A stretch of 64,000 bases of DNA from Ophioderma brevispina (taxonomy: Eukaryota; Echinodermata; Ophiuroidea; Amphilepidida; Ophiodermatidae): the NCBI GenBank assembly GCA_023653785.1, contig JAMKCH010012560.1:1-64000 (forward strand), given 5' to 3'. The notes beneath the pieces were generated by a model that worked only from the letters and a program-made list of their open reading frames with translations, was not told the DNA's origin and searched no databases. Positions 1 through 10,173 of this stretch are shown here, in pieces. The translations under genes and the position numbers were made by a program. Each line of letters begins with the position of its first letter. Within the stretch, counting starts at the first letter, position 1.

Positions 1-539
1 TTTTAATTAATGGCATGATATCAAATTGATCAGTTGACATACAATTGAGTATGACATGTAAATATTTTAAAGTAGTAATTTTAGGTCGTCCGATGAAATC
101 AGAAAGACCTGATGTCAGCATAATTCGTATGTGTCAGTGTGTGTGTGCATGTGTGCACAAACGAGTTAAGCTGGCCAATATTTCCGGTATGCGTACCTAC
201 CCAAATTCTCAATGTGTATGATCTGCTTAGGTTTGTGATAATTGTTTGACATTGTGAATGGTCATTAACATTATTACTATGAAATATACTCATCCTGATT
301 CTAGGTATTATGATGGATTCATTGCAGGCCGGTTGATTTCTTAACACTAGTCAGCTAGTTAAAATATCATACGTTATATCAGTTTTAAGAAGGTAAAGAA
401 ACCAAAACCCAACCCGATCGAAACCCAGTGCATCCCACTGACGCATTCCCGTGCATAGGCGTGTAGGCATATGTATGCCACGTACGTGATAATGCTGAAC
501 AATGAACATGAACAATCTCAAGAAACATTGGTGTTTTAA
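1..539. other. Unassigned sequence
   Basis: AT-rich sequence with a short GT/TG-rich stretch near 136-155. No gene or repeat recognised. Confidence 0.5.
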
Positions 540-1045
540 ACAAATTAAAACATTTTATACCGGAATGTATACTTTACTCTCTACATTGTACTCTAATTTT
601 GCCTTATATAAATTATGGAATCTTAATATGGGGGAATACTTGTAAAACATACCTAGATAAATTAATAAAGCTTCAAAAATGGGCAGTGAGGACAATATCA
701 AATAGCAATTACAGAAGCCATACTGCACCCTTATTTGCTAGATATAACGCCTTAAATATAAGAGATATATACAAACTAGAGCTTGGTATATTTATGTACA
801 AATATTCCATTAACAAATTGCCGAGTACATTTAACGGCTATTTTAGTAAACGGTCTGACGTTCACAAGTATGGCACGAGAAATATCAACAATTACAATCT
901 TACGAGAAATAAGAAAGTTTTTACTGATCAATCCGTGCGAACATCTGGTCCTATTCTGTGGAACAATTTGGGGAAACATCTACACAATTCAAAATCAGTA
1001 CCTCACTTTCGTAAACAATTTAAAAGTGAAGTTATTTCCAAATAG
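540..1045 (+). mobile_element. 3' fragment of a CR1/Jockey-group LINE (reverse transcriptase C-terminus)
   Basis: In one frame the sequence reads IPECILYSLHC, LPYINYGILIWGNT, LDKLIKLQKWAVR, SHTAPLF, DIYKLELGIFMYKY, LPSTF..YF, SVRTSGPILWNNLG and FRKQFKSEVI, then a stop at 1043-1045. This is the conserved thumb and C-terminal block of non-LTR retrotransposon reverse transcriptases of the CR1/L2/Jockey type. The catalytic domain and endonuclease are absent, so this is a 5'-truncated copy, although the remaining frame is open over about 500 bases and so may be fairly young. The open frame continues upstream of the first Met-like codon (TTG at 599), to about 540. It is not a host gene. Confidence 0.85.
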
Positions 1046-1311
1046 AATAGTTTTTGCATTATTTTATTTATACTGTAATATGCTGTTGATTTCAATTTGA
1101 GTAATTTGAATCATTGTGCATTCAGCCGTTTTTTGGTGTTTTGTTGTTTGTATGTCCTTATCTTAAAATGTTGTAACATAACTTTCAGGGGTTGACCCCA
1201 GTCTGGTCTTATTGGCCTTTTGGTCAACTCCTCCATAAAATTTGTCTATGTAATTTGCTTTTGTGTAACATGATTTTTATGGAAATAAAGTTGAAGTTGA
1301 AGTTGACATGC
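1046..1311 (+). mobile_element. LINE 3' UTR and short-repeat tail
   Basis: This follows the LINE stop codon. It contains GGGGTTGACCCCAG and TTTTGGTCAACTCC (a small hairpin), then ATGGAAATAAAGTTGAAGTTGAAGTTGAC. The repeated GTTGAA units after an ATAAA box are the kind of microsatellite tail at which CR1/L2-type elements end. The 3' boundary near 1311 is inferred from the end of the tail. Confidence 0.6.
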
Positions 1312-3396
1312 CGTCGTATGCATGGAAGAGGGTCCCGTGACAGGGACGGTTGTCATACATCGGCAGTTTTGCCAGTTCATTTTTTAAGCAAGGGGTGCCC
1401 GAAACGGTGTGAACAATGTATTACCATAATTTGATGGGATATGCATGTGATTTTCCTGACAGCGGGAGAGAGAGTTCCGTGACCATCGTACCTCCCACCC
1501 TAAATTTCGTTGAACTAGATGGTCTCAGTGGGTCGCGTTGGCCTTTTCTATTTGGGAAGGTACGCATACTGGATATTATGGGCCAGCTTGACCCCTACAC
1601 GTAAGTGTGTGTGTGTGTCAAACTTTTGGTATACACTTTTGCATAAAAATGTTGTCTAGCTTTTAGTGCAGTGATGGAGCAAGTTCATACTTAGTGTGCT
1701 TATAAGAGACCGTTTATGTGGGGTCACTAGGTCATTATATCTGTGCATGTGGTATATCACATTTGGTTAAAATGTCTGGCTTTATAGTGCAGTGCTGGAT
1801 CAATTCATACTTGCGTATGCTAACGCCGCATCGCAGATTTTTTGTCGCAGGTCCCAATCCAAGTTAAAAAGTGCAGACTTATGTAAGCTTTTGAATTTCA
1901 TTATTATAGATAAAGGCCCGCAAGCCCATTTATAACTGAAAATTTAACAAGGATTGGTCCGTTTTGAAGTGGAAATTTCTGTGTGTAAGGACAGGCCGTT
2001 CACTGCCAGGGTCAACAAAAAGTAACTGTGAAAACGATCGTTCACACACAGCTACAGAAGAATCTGATTTCAATCCTAATTACTTTACACTGCTCAATTT
2101 TGTCGTTTTAAAAGTTGTTAAAATCAAATTTTGAGGATATTTGGACATATATTGACTTTGGTGGATAAACATTCTATTTTGGTAAACATCTAAAATCTCA
2201 ATTCGCTTTAGCTACAGATCATACTAGAAACACTTCAACAAGTGGCTGTGTTTGCTTTGTAGAAAGAGTCCGGTTGGTACCCAATATATGTCTAATTCGC
2301 GATATTCTTTAATTTCGTGTTTTTAATTTACAACAAAGCTATTAGAATTTAACACATGACAGACAAATATTGGCTTACAATTTTTAATAAACATTTTGCC
2401 AATTCGAAAGAATCTGAAATTGTCTTCAAATATAAACAAAAACGGATAATCAAACATTACAATACCACAATGTATGGGAACGTCGTAGCGTGACGGCGCG
2501 GTGGTATTGGAGTTGTGTACAGGTACAGAGGGTGCGTTCTCTCTTTCACAGTAGAAGTATGAATTGAGGGGGTCTTATAAGGGGGGGGTAACAGATTAGG
2601 GTAAAATGTCATTCAAGGGGGCTCTTAGGGTTTTTTGTTTTTTTTTTTTTTTTATTTATAATATGGTTTTGCTCTACACTTACTTCTTCAACACGTAATT
2701 GAAAACCCGATTTGGACCACTGTGCACCTATTTTTTTGTTTAATTTAAAACATGAATAAACATACTTTACATCTCCTTAAAAATTTTGGACCTCCCATTT
2801 GACATTTGCAAATCAAAATCTGATTGTTGATATCAGAAGATGTTTGATATTTTTCTCGGACGCCTGTGAAATTTTGGCCTAGGAAATGTTTCTTTTCGAG
2901 TTATGAACAAAAAACGTTCCCAAATGCAGTTGCCCACATTATTATTAACACACACGTCCATTGGCCAATTTAGCACATTTTGACTTCTACTATCAAAGAC
3001 GGACCATTTTAACTCATTATCGTGTTTGTGGCATCCAAGGTTGGAGAAAAATATTGGATGTCAAAAAATAATAAATGACAATTGGATGATTTTTACCAAT
3101 TTACAATATTAGTGGTCTTGCTACGAATTTTAAAATATGGACTCAATCAGATGTTTTTGGTTGATATGCTCCAAGTGAGGAGAAGGAAAGGGGAAAAACA
3201 TGAACAAATCAGACCTTGATTGGGTCATCCACTTTTAAAATACACCCACCACATGTGTGCACGTATCTCTAAGCTTTCTTACGATGCCTCTGTTGGATAA
3301 TTACACATAAATAACCCAGGAACACCCAAGAAATCAAACCTGTAGTGAGCATCCTTGTCACCCATTTTCAGTGAGTGCAATCACACGGAGTGCACC
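1312..3396. other. Unassigned sequence with homopolymers
   Basis: No gene recognised. A run of G (about 2581-2588) and a long T tract (about 2633-2653) are present. No open frame shows protein-like conservation. Confidence 0.5.
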
Positions 3397-3780
3397 TTAA
3401 AGTCTGACTCAGAGATTCCAAGAGGGGGCGTGCCACTTCTTAATTTTAAAAAAAAAGGTGTTTTTGGCATATGTTCCTAATGCTTGTCCATACACTAATC
3501 ACAGTGTGAAATAGCTAAGTCAAATCGAAGTACTTCATATAGAAAATCACAACTTGTTATTTAATATAAAATTCTGGATCCGGAAATTTGTGACCCAAAC
3601 CCGGTTTATCCTATGGCACGTATACTACAACAGATGTTACTGCGTTTAAAAAACAAAAAATCCGATTCATCTCAAACTTTGGAATTTAGCATTTTAGGGG
3701 TGACTACCTTTACTTCTAGTTGACTATTTGTAATTAAACACAAAAAATTTTTATTTCCAAATCTCCGAGTCGGCCTTTAA
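3397..3780 (+). mobile_element. Miniature inverted-repeat element, family B
   Basis: Starts TTAAAGTCTGACTCAGAGATT and ends CTCCGAGTCGGCCTTTAA, so the ends are inverted repeats. Interior blocks such as AGTCAAATCGAAGTACTTCATA and a TAGTTGACTATTT motif recur in copies at 6254-6593 and 49361-49727. It is non-coding, about 384 bp. The flanking TTAA on both sides fits a TTAA target duplication. Confidence 0.8.
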
Positions 3781-4129
3781 GTGGAAACCTGAAAAAGCTC
3801 TATTAACACAAATGTCAATAAAAAGTTCTGTAATCTCTAAAATATTGTAATAAAAATATTAATTGCACCAACTTTTTCCTTTCTCTTTTAACATTTATTG
3901 ACAGGTCTTACGAATTCAATTTGACAAAGAAAAATCATCCAGGAACATCCGGAACCGCCTACATGGATTGACGGACAACATTGTCATGTCAAGTATTGCC
4001 AATTCCTACAAGGGGAATTTTCTGGTAGGCTCGGGTCATGGGTAGGATGCCTAATGTCATGTTCGGCATTTTATCAACTGTTTAAAAACTAAAAAAATTG
4101 AGGGACCAAAATAAATCATCGGTTATTAC

Positions 4130-4499
4130 TTAAAAGTGCAACGAAGATTTTCAAATAACAGGTGTCTCGAAAAAAAATGTGAAAATTCGATTTTGGCACT
4201 GGTGAAAGCTTTTTATATCAAAAAAAATATGCCCCATCTGAGGATTTAAGCTGAGGAGGGGGACTGTTCTTTGGTACAAAAATTTGAAATTTCTAATTTC
4301 GGAAGGAGCAAAGACGAAATTCGGCCTATGTTTTTCTATTGAAAATAAGCATATACAAAACACTTTGTTTTCATTTTAAGTTATTCTGTAACCAATAAAG
4401 GTAGGGGATTATTGTTTGCAAAAATCTAATCTATATGAAACACTAATATCACAGAAAAAAAATATGGATGACTTGAAAAATCTCTCGTTGCACCTTTAA
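4130..4499 (+). mobile_element. Miniature inverted-repeat element, family A
   Basis: Starts near TTAAAAGTGCAACGAAGATT and ends ATCTCTCGTTGCACCTTTAA. The interior has the family marks CAGGTGTC, TGGTGAAAGCTTT, GATTTAAGCTGAG, a GGAGCAAAGACGAAATTCGGCC block and TTTCTATTGAAAATAAGC. It is non-coding, about 370 bp. The open frame on the opposite strand is spurious. Confidence 0.85.
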
Positions 4500-4602
4500 A
4501 CAGGACTTAAAGTTTTATGGACTAAAATGCTTTATGTGAAGGAATGAGTTCACAATAAATCTCATTACCAAGACACAGCTATCAGTGGGTTTCTTTGTAT
4601 CA

Positions 4603-4750
4603 TACATTGACATGAATGACCATGTGTGGTGAGTTGGTATCATCATATCATTACCCAAAAACCAGGTGGGTGTATTTTCTAAATACATGGTGGAATGAAA
4701 GCTAATAACTTTGCCAAGGGGAATTGAGATTTTACCCTGCTAATAGTAGG
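4603..4750 (+). repeat. Dispersed repeat shared with 9522-9660
   Basis: CATTGACATGAA...ACCCAAAAACCAGG...TGGTGAATGAAAGCTA...TTTGCCAAGGG...TTTTACC is shared, with small differences, with a second copy at about 9522-9660. It is non-coding. The element type is unknown. Confidence 0.7.
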
Positions 4751-4973
4751 TTGTCTTAGTTAGTGACATTCAGAAAAAAAGGATCTGTTGGTGATCCTGA
4801 AACCTCTTTTGTTTTGCCCTAGTTCTAAAGCAGACCACAGAATGCAAACAAAATTCTATACCCCGTTCAATGGAAGTGGAAGATGACCCCATTGTTTTGT
4901 CACTATATTCTATACATTTTGTCAGAGAGATGCTCCCAAGTTGTACCAGATACACATAGCCTACTATAGTAAT

Positions 4974-5698
4974 TTAAAGAGACACTGGACATTGAAAAAT
5001 AGTGCGCCTCAAGATTTTCAAAATCGATATTTTAGCATGGTTGTAAAGCTGTTATTATTACATTAGCCCTCAACTGGAAATGAGTAAGACCAAATCAGCG
5101 TCCTATGGGTAAACAGAACGATTTTATAAAATGTCGCCGGCAACATTAATTCAGCAGACGACGAAAATGGCGTTTTAACACAAAGAAAACGCACGCCGTA
5201 TGCATTTTCCAACGGCATGCACCAGTTTGACCAGTCTGTGACCTTTGTGGTCTTAATATCATAGGAGTACAGAGTCTATGATAATTAGTTAGTTAGTTTA
5301 ACCAAAGTTTTAATCCGGTTTTGTCCCGCTAAACGGGGGTGGCCGGATACACTCACTCAGCACTTACTGCTGTGTGAGGATTTCTTGGAGCAAAAATAAT
5401 TGACCCGATGCCCTCCTGACGTCAATCCACAGTTTTCGGCGGTGGGCTGCCTTTGGGCAACCGTGCACACCAGCAAGGGCAGAAGGTGCGGGATTAACGT
5501 TATGGAAAACTTAAGGGTAGTCTACAAATATTGGATGTCTTAATCCTCTTATTAACATCCTTATCTGTTTTGAGGTATGTTATTTTTTTTTTTTTCTATT
5601 GTGTAAATGATCTTTGTTCTTCAATGGCCCTAGACTATCATTTGAGAGAAAGGAAATGAAATTTGATATTTTGTGAAAATGTGCCAGTGCCGCTTTAA
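4974..5698 (+). mobile_element. Inverted-repeat element, family E (copy 1)
   Basis: Begins TTAAAGAGACACTGGACATT and ends AAATGTGCCAGTGCCGCTTTAA. The interior matches the element at 13009-14450 (TTGTAAAGCT, AAGACCAAATCAG, TCCTCTTATTAA, AATGGCC.AGACTA). A segment at about 5285-5500, including CGGGGGTGGCCGGATACACT, has no counterpart in the other copy and may be a nested insertion. Confidence 0.75.
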
Positions 5699-5753
5699 CC
5701 TAGGGTTGCCTTATGACCTTGGGCTGCTCAAATGGTATCTCAATTGTACTTTA

Positions 5754-6113
5754 TTAAAGGGGCGTGTTCCGATCGTCTTTGGGACCCCCCTGATTTGCAC
5801 GGAAGTAGTAATCGATTTGATATAAGATGAAAGGCCGTATTTTTTTCATTGTCGTCCTGAAATTTGAGCCCTTGAACCAGTTCAGTCCCAAGATATAAAC
5901 CAAAAACCGCCGTTTTAGTGGTTAAAATTATTAGCACAGTATTGAATAGGGCTTTGCAACCTGCATTATTGCGTCTACCCCATTTTTTTCCAAAAAAAAA
6001 AAAAAACCGCAACGTTGTTTCCCACGGTACTTGATGGGTGTATGTGCAAGTTTGACAGGCTCGCATATAAAGTAGAGAAACCAATACACATAAATCGGAT
6101 ACAACCCCTTTAA
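5754..6113 (+). mobile_element. Miniature inverted-repeat element, family D (copy 1)
   Basis: Starts TTAAAGGGGCGTGTTCCGATCG and ends CGGATACAACCCCTTTAA. It shares its interior (TTTCAT..TATATCAA, TGTCGTCCTGAAATTTGAGCCC, TATTGAATAGGGCTTTGCA, GTTTCCCACGGTA) in the opposite orientation with 17317-17651. The 114-residue frame on the minus strand is contained almost wholly in this repeat and is not a gene. Confidence 0.85.
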
Positions 6114-6253
6114 CGGTTATGTTTCATCTATAGTGAATACACTATAGTTGATTGAACACCCATTTTAACCCCCTGGAGGTCTACCGGTGATTATTGGTTG
6201 TAAATTGTGTATATGATATATTAACCAAAGGAGGACATGGTGAGAAAAGGCTT

Positions 6254-6593
6254 TTAAAGGCGGACTCAGAGATTTTCACGATGAGGGTGCACTCAATTTC
6301 AAACAAATGGTTTTGTGGCATGTACATAAATGCGTGGCAATATACTAGTCATTGCGTGAAATAACTAAGCTGAAATCGAAGTCGTTCATATAGAAACCAA
6401 TATTTGTTATACACGGTATCTAGATGGCACTGTTATACCCTGCGTAAATGTTAACTGCACGAAAAACGGAAACTCCGATTCATCTCTAACTTTTGAATGA
6501 AGCATTTTAGATGACTACTTTAGTTCTAGATGGACTATTTTTAATACGACACACACAAAATATATAGTTGAAATCCTCTGAGTCAGCCTTTAA
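6254..6593 (+). mobile_element. Miniature inverted-repeat element, family B
   Basis: Starts TTAAAGGCGGACTCAGAGATT and ends CCTCTGAGTCAGCCTTTAA, with the same interior order as the copies at 3397-3780 and 49361-49727 (GATGAGGGTGCACTCA, AACTAAGCTGAAATCGAAG, TTCATATAGAAA, TAGTTCTAGATGGACTATTTTT). Confidence 0.85.
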
Positions 6594-7654
6594 GATTTTT
6601 TTTAAATTCATATAACAAAACTAAATGTTGATTTGATTGGTTATCAGAGGTTATAGAGGCTATATCGTGTAATGAAGCCAATCAGAATACTGTAAGAAAG
6701 GTGTAGACTTGGGGATTTAATTGTCTAGCTCTGGGACATTTAAGGGTTATAGAGGTAATTGAAATAATAGATCGATTTTCTTAATTTTTGGATATATGGT
6801 ATTTAATGATGTAAAATGACAAATCTGAAATAAAAATGGGGTTACCAACTTCGTTTTTGAGCTATCGGCTGTTCAAAAAGTGTATTATTTTCACAAAATT
6901 TGTACAGAGCTCTATGGGAAAAACCGGAAAAAGTTATAGTTTTCAGGATAAAATATAAAAAATCGAAACTATTTTTGATTTTTTCTTACTTATGTAAGAA
7001 ACCTTAATAAGATCTTTCGGAGCATAATAAAAAAACTGGGGTGTCACACGACTAGTTTTCGAGAAAAACGACGAAATAGGCCTAAGAAATTGCAATTTTC
7101 CTTTACCTGCATTAGGAATGTAGGAATCTTTTAGGTGCAGGTTTCTTCCTCGATTGGTTTCGTATAATTATTGCAGAAAAATCGGCGATTTCAAACAAAG
7201 GAACAATGGGGAATGGCAACACTGAACACAAACTCGTGACGCCCCAAGTTTGTAGGTAGGTGCTTGTGCAGCAACAGTGACGACGGCGCGGCTGGTGCGC
7301 AACAACAAGGATGCGCGAGAGGTGTGAGCGAAAAACGCTGCTGGCCTATTCAATAACATGCACGTTTGCCCTCTTGGTTATATTCTGCTCTGTGGTCTCA
7401 GCTACCCCAATAACTTCGCCACCAATATCGTGTAGTGATATTTCTGGTATGTTCTTTAATTTGGGCAAAAGCCCTTGAATTATTGAAATTAGTACCGCTC
7501 GTACAATTACCCAAATCTAGCAAACACATACACTGCGGCTCGTCACCAAGGTCATATTTCCCTGTCAAGCTGTGACAGCACCTGAGCATACGCACTAATG
7601 GGTTGCCGACCGTTTAACAGAAAAGTTGCCAAAGGAGTATACGTCCTTCCCCCT
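6594..7654. other. Unassigned sequence
   Basis: No gene recognised. Short open frames on the minus strand (7168-7359, 7398-7595) show no recognisable domain. Confidence 0.4.
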
Positions 7655-7856
7655 ATTTGTGATGGTATGAGCAAAAATGATGCACCATTTTGGTCGACAA
7701 TAGTCATTTGACAAAGGGATCGATGGGACTTGTGAAATCATGTTTTTAGCTCTATGATCAAAAGATGAAATATGGCGCAAAACTTATCAGATGGGGTTTG
7801 GGGTCAAGTAACACAGGATGAAAAATAATATAATTAAATTGGGTCATCCCCTTGTA
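7655..7856 (-). mobile_element. Truncated family C element
   Basis: Contains the family C blocks GCACCATTTTGGTCGAC, TTGTGAAATCATGTTTTTAGCTC, CAGATGGGGTTTGGGGTCAAG and the terminal GGGTCATCCCCTTGTAA. The opposite end seems to be missing. Confidence 0.7.
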
Positions 7857-8269
7857 ATTACAAAAATATTTCAAAATAAAAAGATTCTTTACCTTATTCA
7901 GTTGGGGTATAGGTTAATTTGGTGGTATGCTATGTGTACATGAAAAATCTGGTTGGAAAAAAATGAGGGTGCCCTCCATGATATCTCTGAATGTCCCTTT
8001 AAGGAGATCCGAATGTAGTTTCACAGGGCTCACATAAATTGTGTCAGATGATAGACTTGAGGAAGTGATTGGTCCTGTGGTAGTCTGGCTCTAAGTTTTA
8101 ACTGTTTTTGAGATAATGTGAGCAGTGCAATTTAACTTTCAAACAACTCACTCGATCTCTTGTATCGGAGTGAGTGTGTTGATTCTTTATAACAGCACAG
8201 TTGATATGCAAATTAGCACGTCACGCTGGCACAGTGTTCAACCGAAGGGGGGGGTGTGTGTCATGGTTG

Positions 8270-8352
8270 TTGTAAAGGGGATGACCCGATTTGTTTTAAA
8301 ATTGTCTTCCTTTTTAATGAAGGGCCTTCACCCCAAAACCCCTCTTTAAAGT
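8270..8352 (+). mobile_element. Short family C fragment
   Basis: Reads TAAAGGGGATGACCCGATTTG...GAAGGGCCTTCACCCCAAAAC, matching the first 70 bases of the family C copies at 23807 and 52018. It then ends in CTCTTTAAAG. Confidence 0.6.
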
Positions 8353-8734
8353 TCTAGCACAGATATTTCAACAAGAGAAGATTTCAGTTAGCATTCCACA
8401 TGCATGCTTAAAATGGAGCGTTTTTGTACAGTTACTGATGGAAATCGTTTAGAGAGAAACATGGGTAAATGACTCACAACACTTGCATTTTAAGAATGTA
8501 CAATCGGGGGTCCCTGGGGAGAAGGCTTATCCAGCGATTGACCATGGAAACTTTAAGTCGCCACACTGTTCATCACATTTGAAACACGCTGTAGGTGCAA
8601 GGGCACAAACTGCAAAGCTACAACCATGCAAAAGCTATCGTTTTGCTTTAGAGGTGCTGAAATATCTGTTGAAAATGGGAATTTTGTATTATTGTAAGAA
8701 TAATTACAGTACTCTATAATGATATTATGGTTTT

Positions 8735-8885
8735 CATAAGGACTTCGGTGTTAAGGGATTCAAACATAAGGACTTTCGTGGTAAGGGATTAAACATAAGG
8801 ACTTTCGTGTTAAGGGATTCAAACATAAGGACTTTCGTTGTTAAGGGATTCAAACATAAGACTTTCGTTGTTAAGGGATTAACAT
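8735..8885 (+). repeat. Tandem repeat, five units of about 30 bp
   Basis: Five consecutive copies of a unit reading CATAAGGACTTTCGT(G/T)GTTAAGGGATT(CAAA). Units are 29-31 bp and differ mainly by single-base insertions or deletions. The translated product on the minus strand (repeated NPLTTKVL) is a by-product. Confidence 0.95.
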
Positions 8886-9087
8886 GTACAGAGTGGTTCA
8901 TCACAGTCAAAACAAACTCTTGCATCTGACAAGTGTCACATATTTTTAACATGCTCGAGCAACTAAAGCCACCCTGCGGGATAAAACTATGCGGACTATG
9001 GATGCAATTGTTGTGATTCATGATTGAACCACTCTGAATGCAGAACGTCTTTACAAAATAGGAAATGCACTTTGGGTTGATGTTATT

Positions 9088-9521
9088 GTGTCACCTGCCT
9101 TAGCAGCCAAGAACATCCAAGGATCACTTTGTTCCACTGTGTGTCGATTATGATGTTGTCTGTTGATGTTGTTGTCTGTTGATATGTTGTTTAAAAAGGG
9201 TTACATTTGCCTGTAAATGTGCATACTTTAATGGATTTCAACCAAACTTGAGTCATAGGTGAAAATGGGATCCCTTTTGTTGATGAGGTCAAAGGTCACA
9301 TACCCAAGGTCAAGGTTGTGTGAGGTCAAGCTTGTAAGCTGAAATGTAAAGTGACATCATGTGAGTTCAATTGGAACCAAAACGGGTTTATGGATATACA
9401 CAGAAACTCTAATTTGTTTATGAGGTCAAAGGTCACATATCAAGGTATAAGGTCATATGAGGCCTATCCATTCACAAACTACGACGGCAGTGGCATAGCA
9501 GTCAAACACTATGGGTTGTAC
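9088..9521 (+). repeat. Dispersed repeat carrying two DR1 motifs
   Basis: Begins TGTCACCTGCCTTAGCAGCC and contains two perfect AGGTCAAAGGTCA words (9286-9298 and 9423-9435), set in CAAGGTCA-rich sequence. It ends near ACTACGACGGCAGTGGC. A related repeat with terminal TGTCGCCTGCC lies at 53400-53799. Both look like copies of one interspersed family. Confidence 0.65.
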
Positions 9522-9660
9522 AACCATTGACATGAAACTTGTGTGATCTGGGTATCATAATGTCATACCCAAAAACCAGGGGTATATTTTCCAAATACCT
9601 TGGTGAATGAAAGCTACTGAACTGTGCCAAGGGCAGTAAGCTTTTACTCGCTCATAGTGG
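9522..9660 (+). repeat. Dispersed repeat shared with 4603-4750
   Basis: Contains CATTGACATGAAAC, ACCCAAAAACCAGGGGTATA, TGGTGAATGAAAGCTACT and GTGCCAAGGGCAGTAAGC, collinear with the copy at 4603-4750. Confidence 0.7.
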
Positions 9661-9811
9661 AAGACCGCAATGTATTTTGACAAATATTTTTACTCACCAT
9701 GTATATGTATGCTTCAGCAAATTGTTACAAATAATTGTTGCGATCATGCTGTACTGTAAATGCAAATTTAGTTGATTTTAAGTTTGATTCTTGTGCACTG
9801 AACCATGCATG

Positions 9812-10173
9812 TTAAAGGTCCAGGGCACGATCGCTAATAGCCTCGTCCCCAGAAAGCCCCAGATTTTACCAGAAGGGGTTGACATTTTGGTATCCAGAAG
9901 AAAAACTACTATTTTTCTCATTTACATTTGAAAATCTTAGAGCTCAACTGGATGCTGGTACGGAAGTTATGAGCGAAAATGTGCACCATTTTGGTCGACC
10001 AATATAATTTTACAGAGTACTCTTGGGGCTTGCAAAAAAAATCATGTTTTTAGCTCTCGCATCCAAACAGATTGTGAAAATGTCGGCGCAAACTTTACAG
10101 ATGGGGTTTGGGAGTGAAGGCCAATCTATCAAGATGAAAACTTTCATATCTTAAATCAGGCCATCCCATTGAA
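9812..10173 (-). mobile_element. Miniature element, family C
   Basis: Reads TTAAAGGTCCAGGGCACGATCG at the left and CAGGCCATCCCATTGAA at the right. The interior blocks (ACTACTATTTTTCTCATTTAC, GTGCACCATTTTGGTCGACC, CAGATGGGGTTTGGG) match 23807-24197 and 52018-52352 in the opposite orientation. The right end has lost the CCCCTTTAA. Confidence 0.8.

Noticed and set aside
5740..6084. 114-residue minus-strand open frame
   Set aside because: It lies almost entirely inside the family D miniature element, whose other copies at 17317 and 18279 do not keep the frame.
8735..8885. Possible CRISPR array (30-bp units at 8.74 kb)
   Set aside because: The units are directly adjacent without unique spacers, and the genome is eukaryotic.
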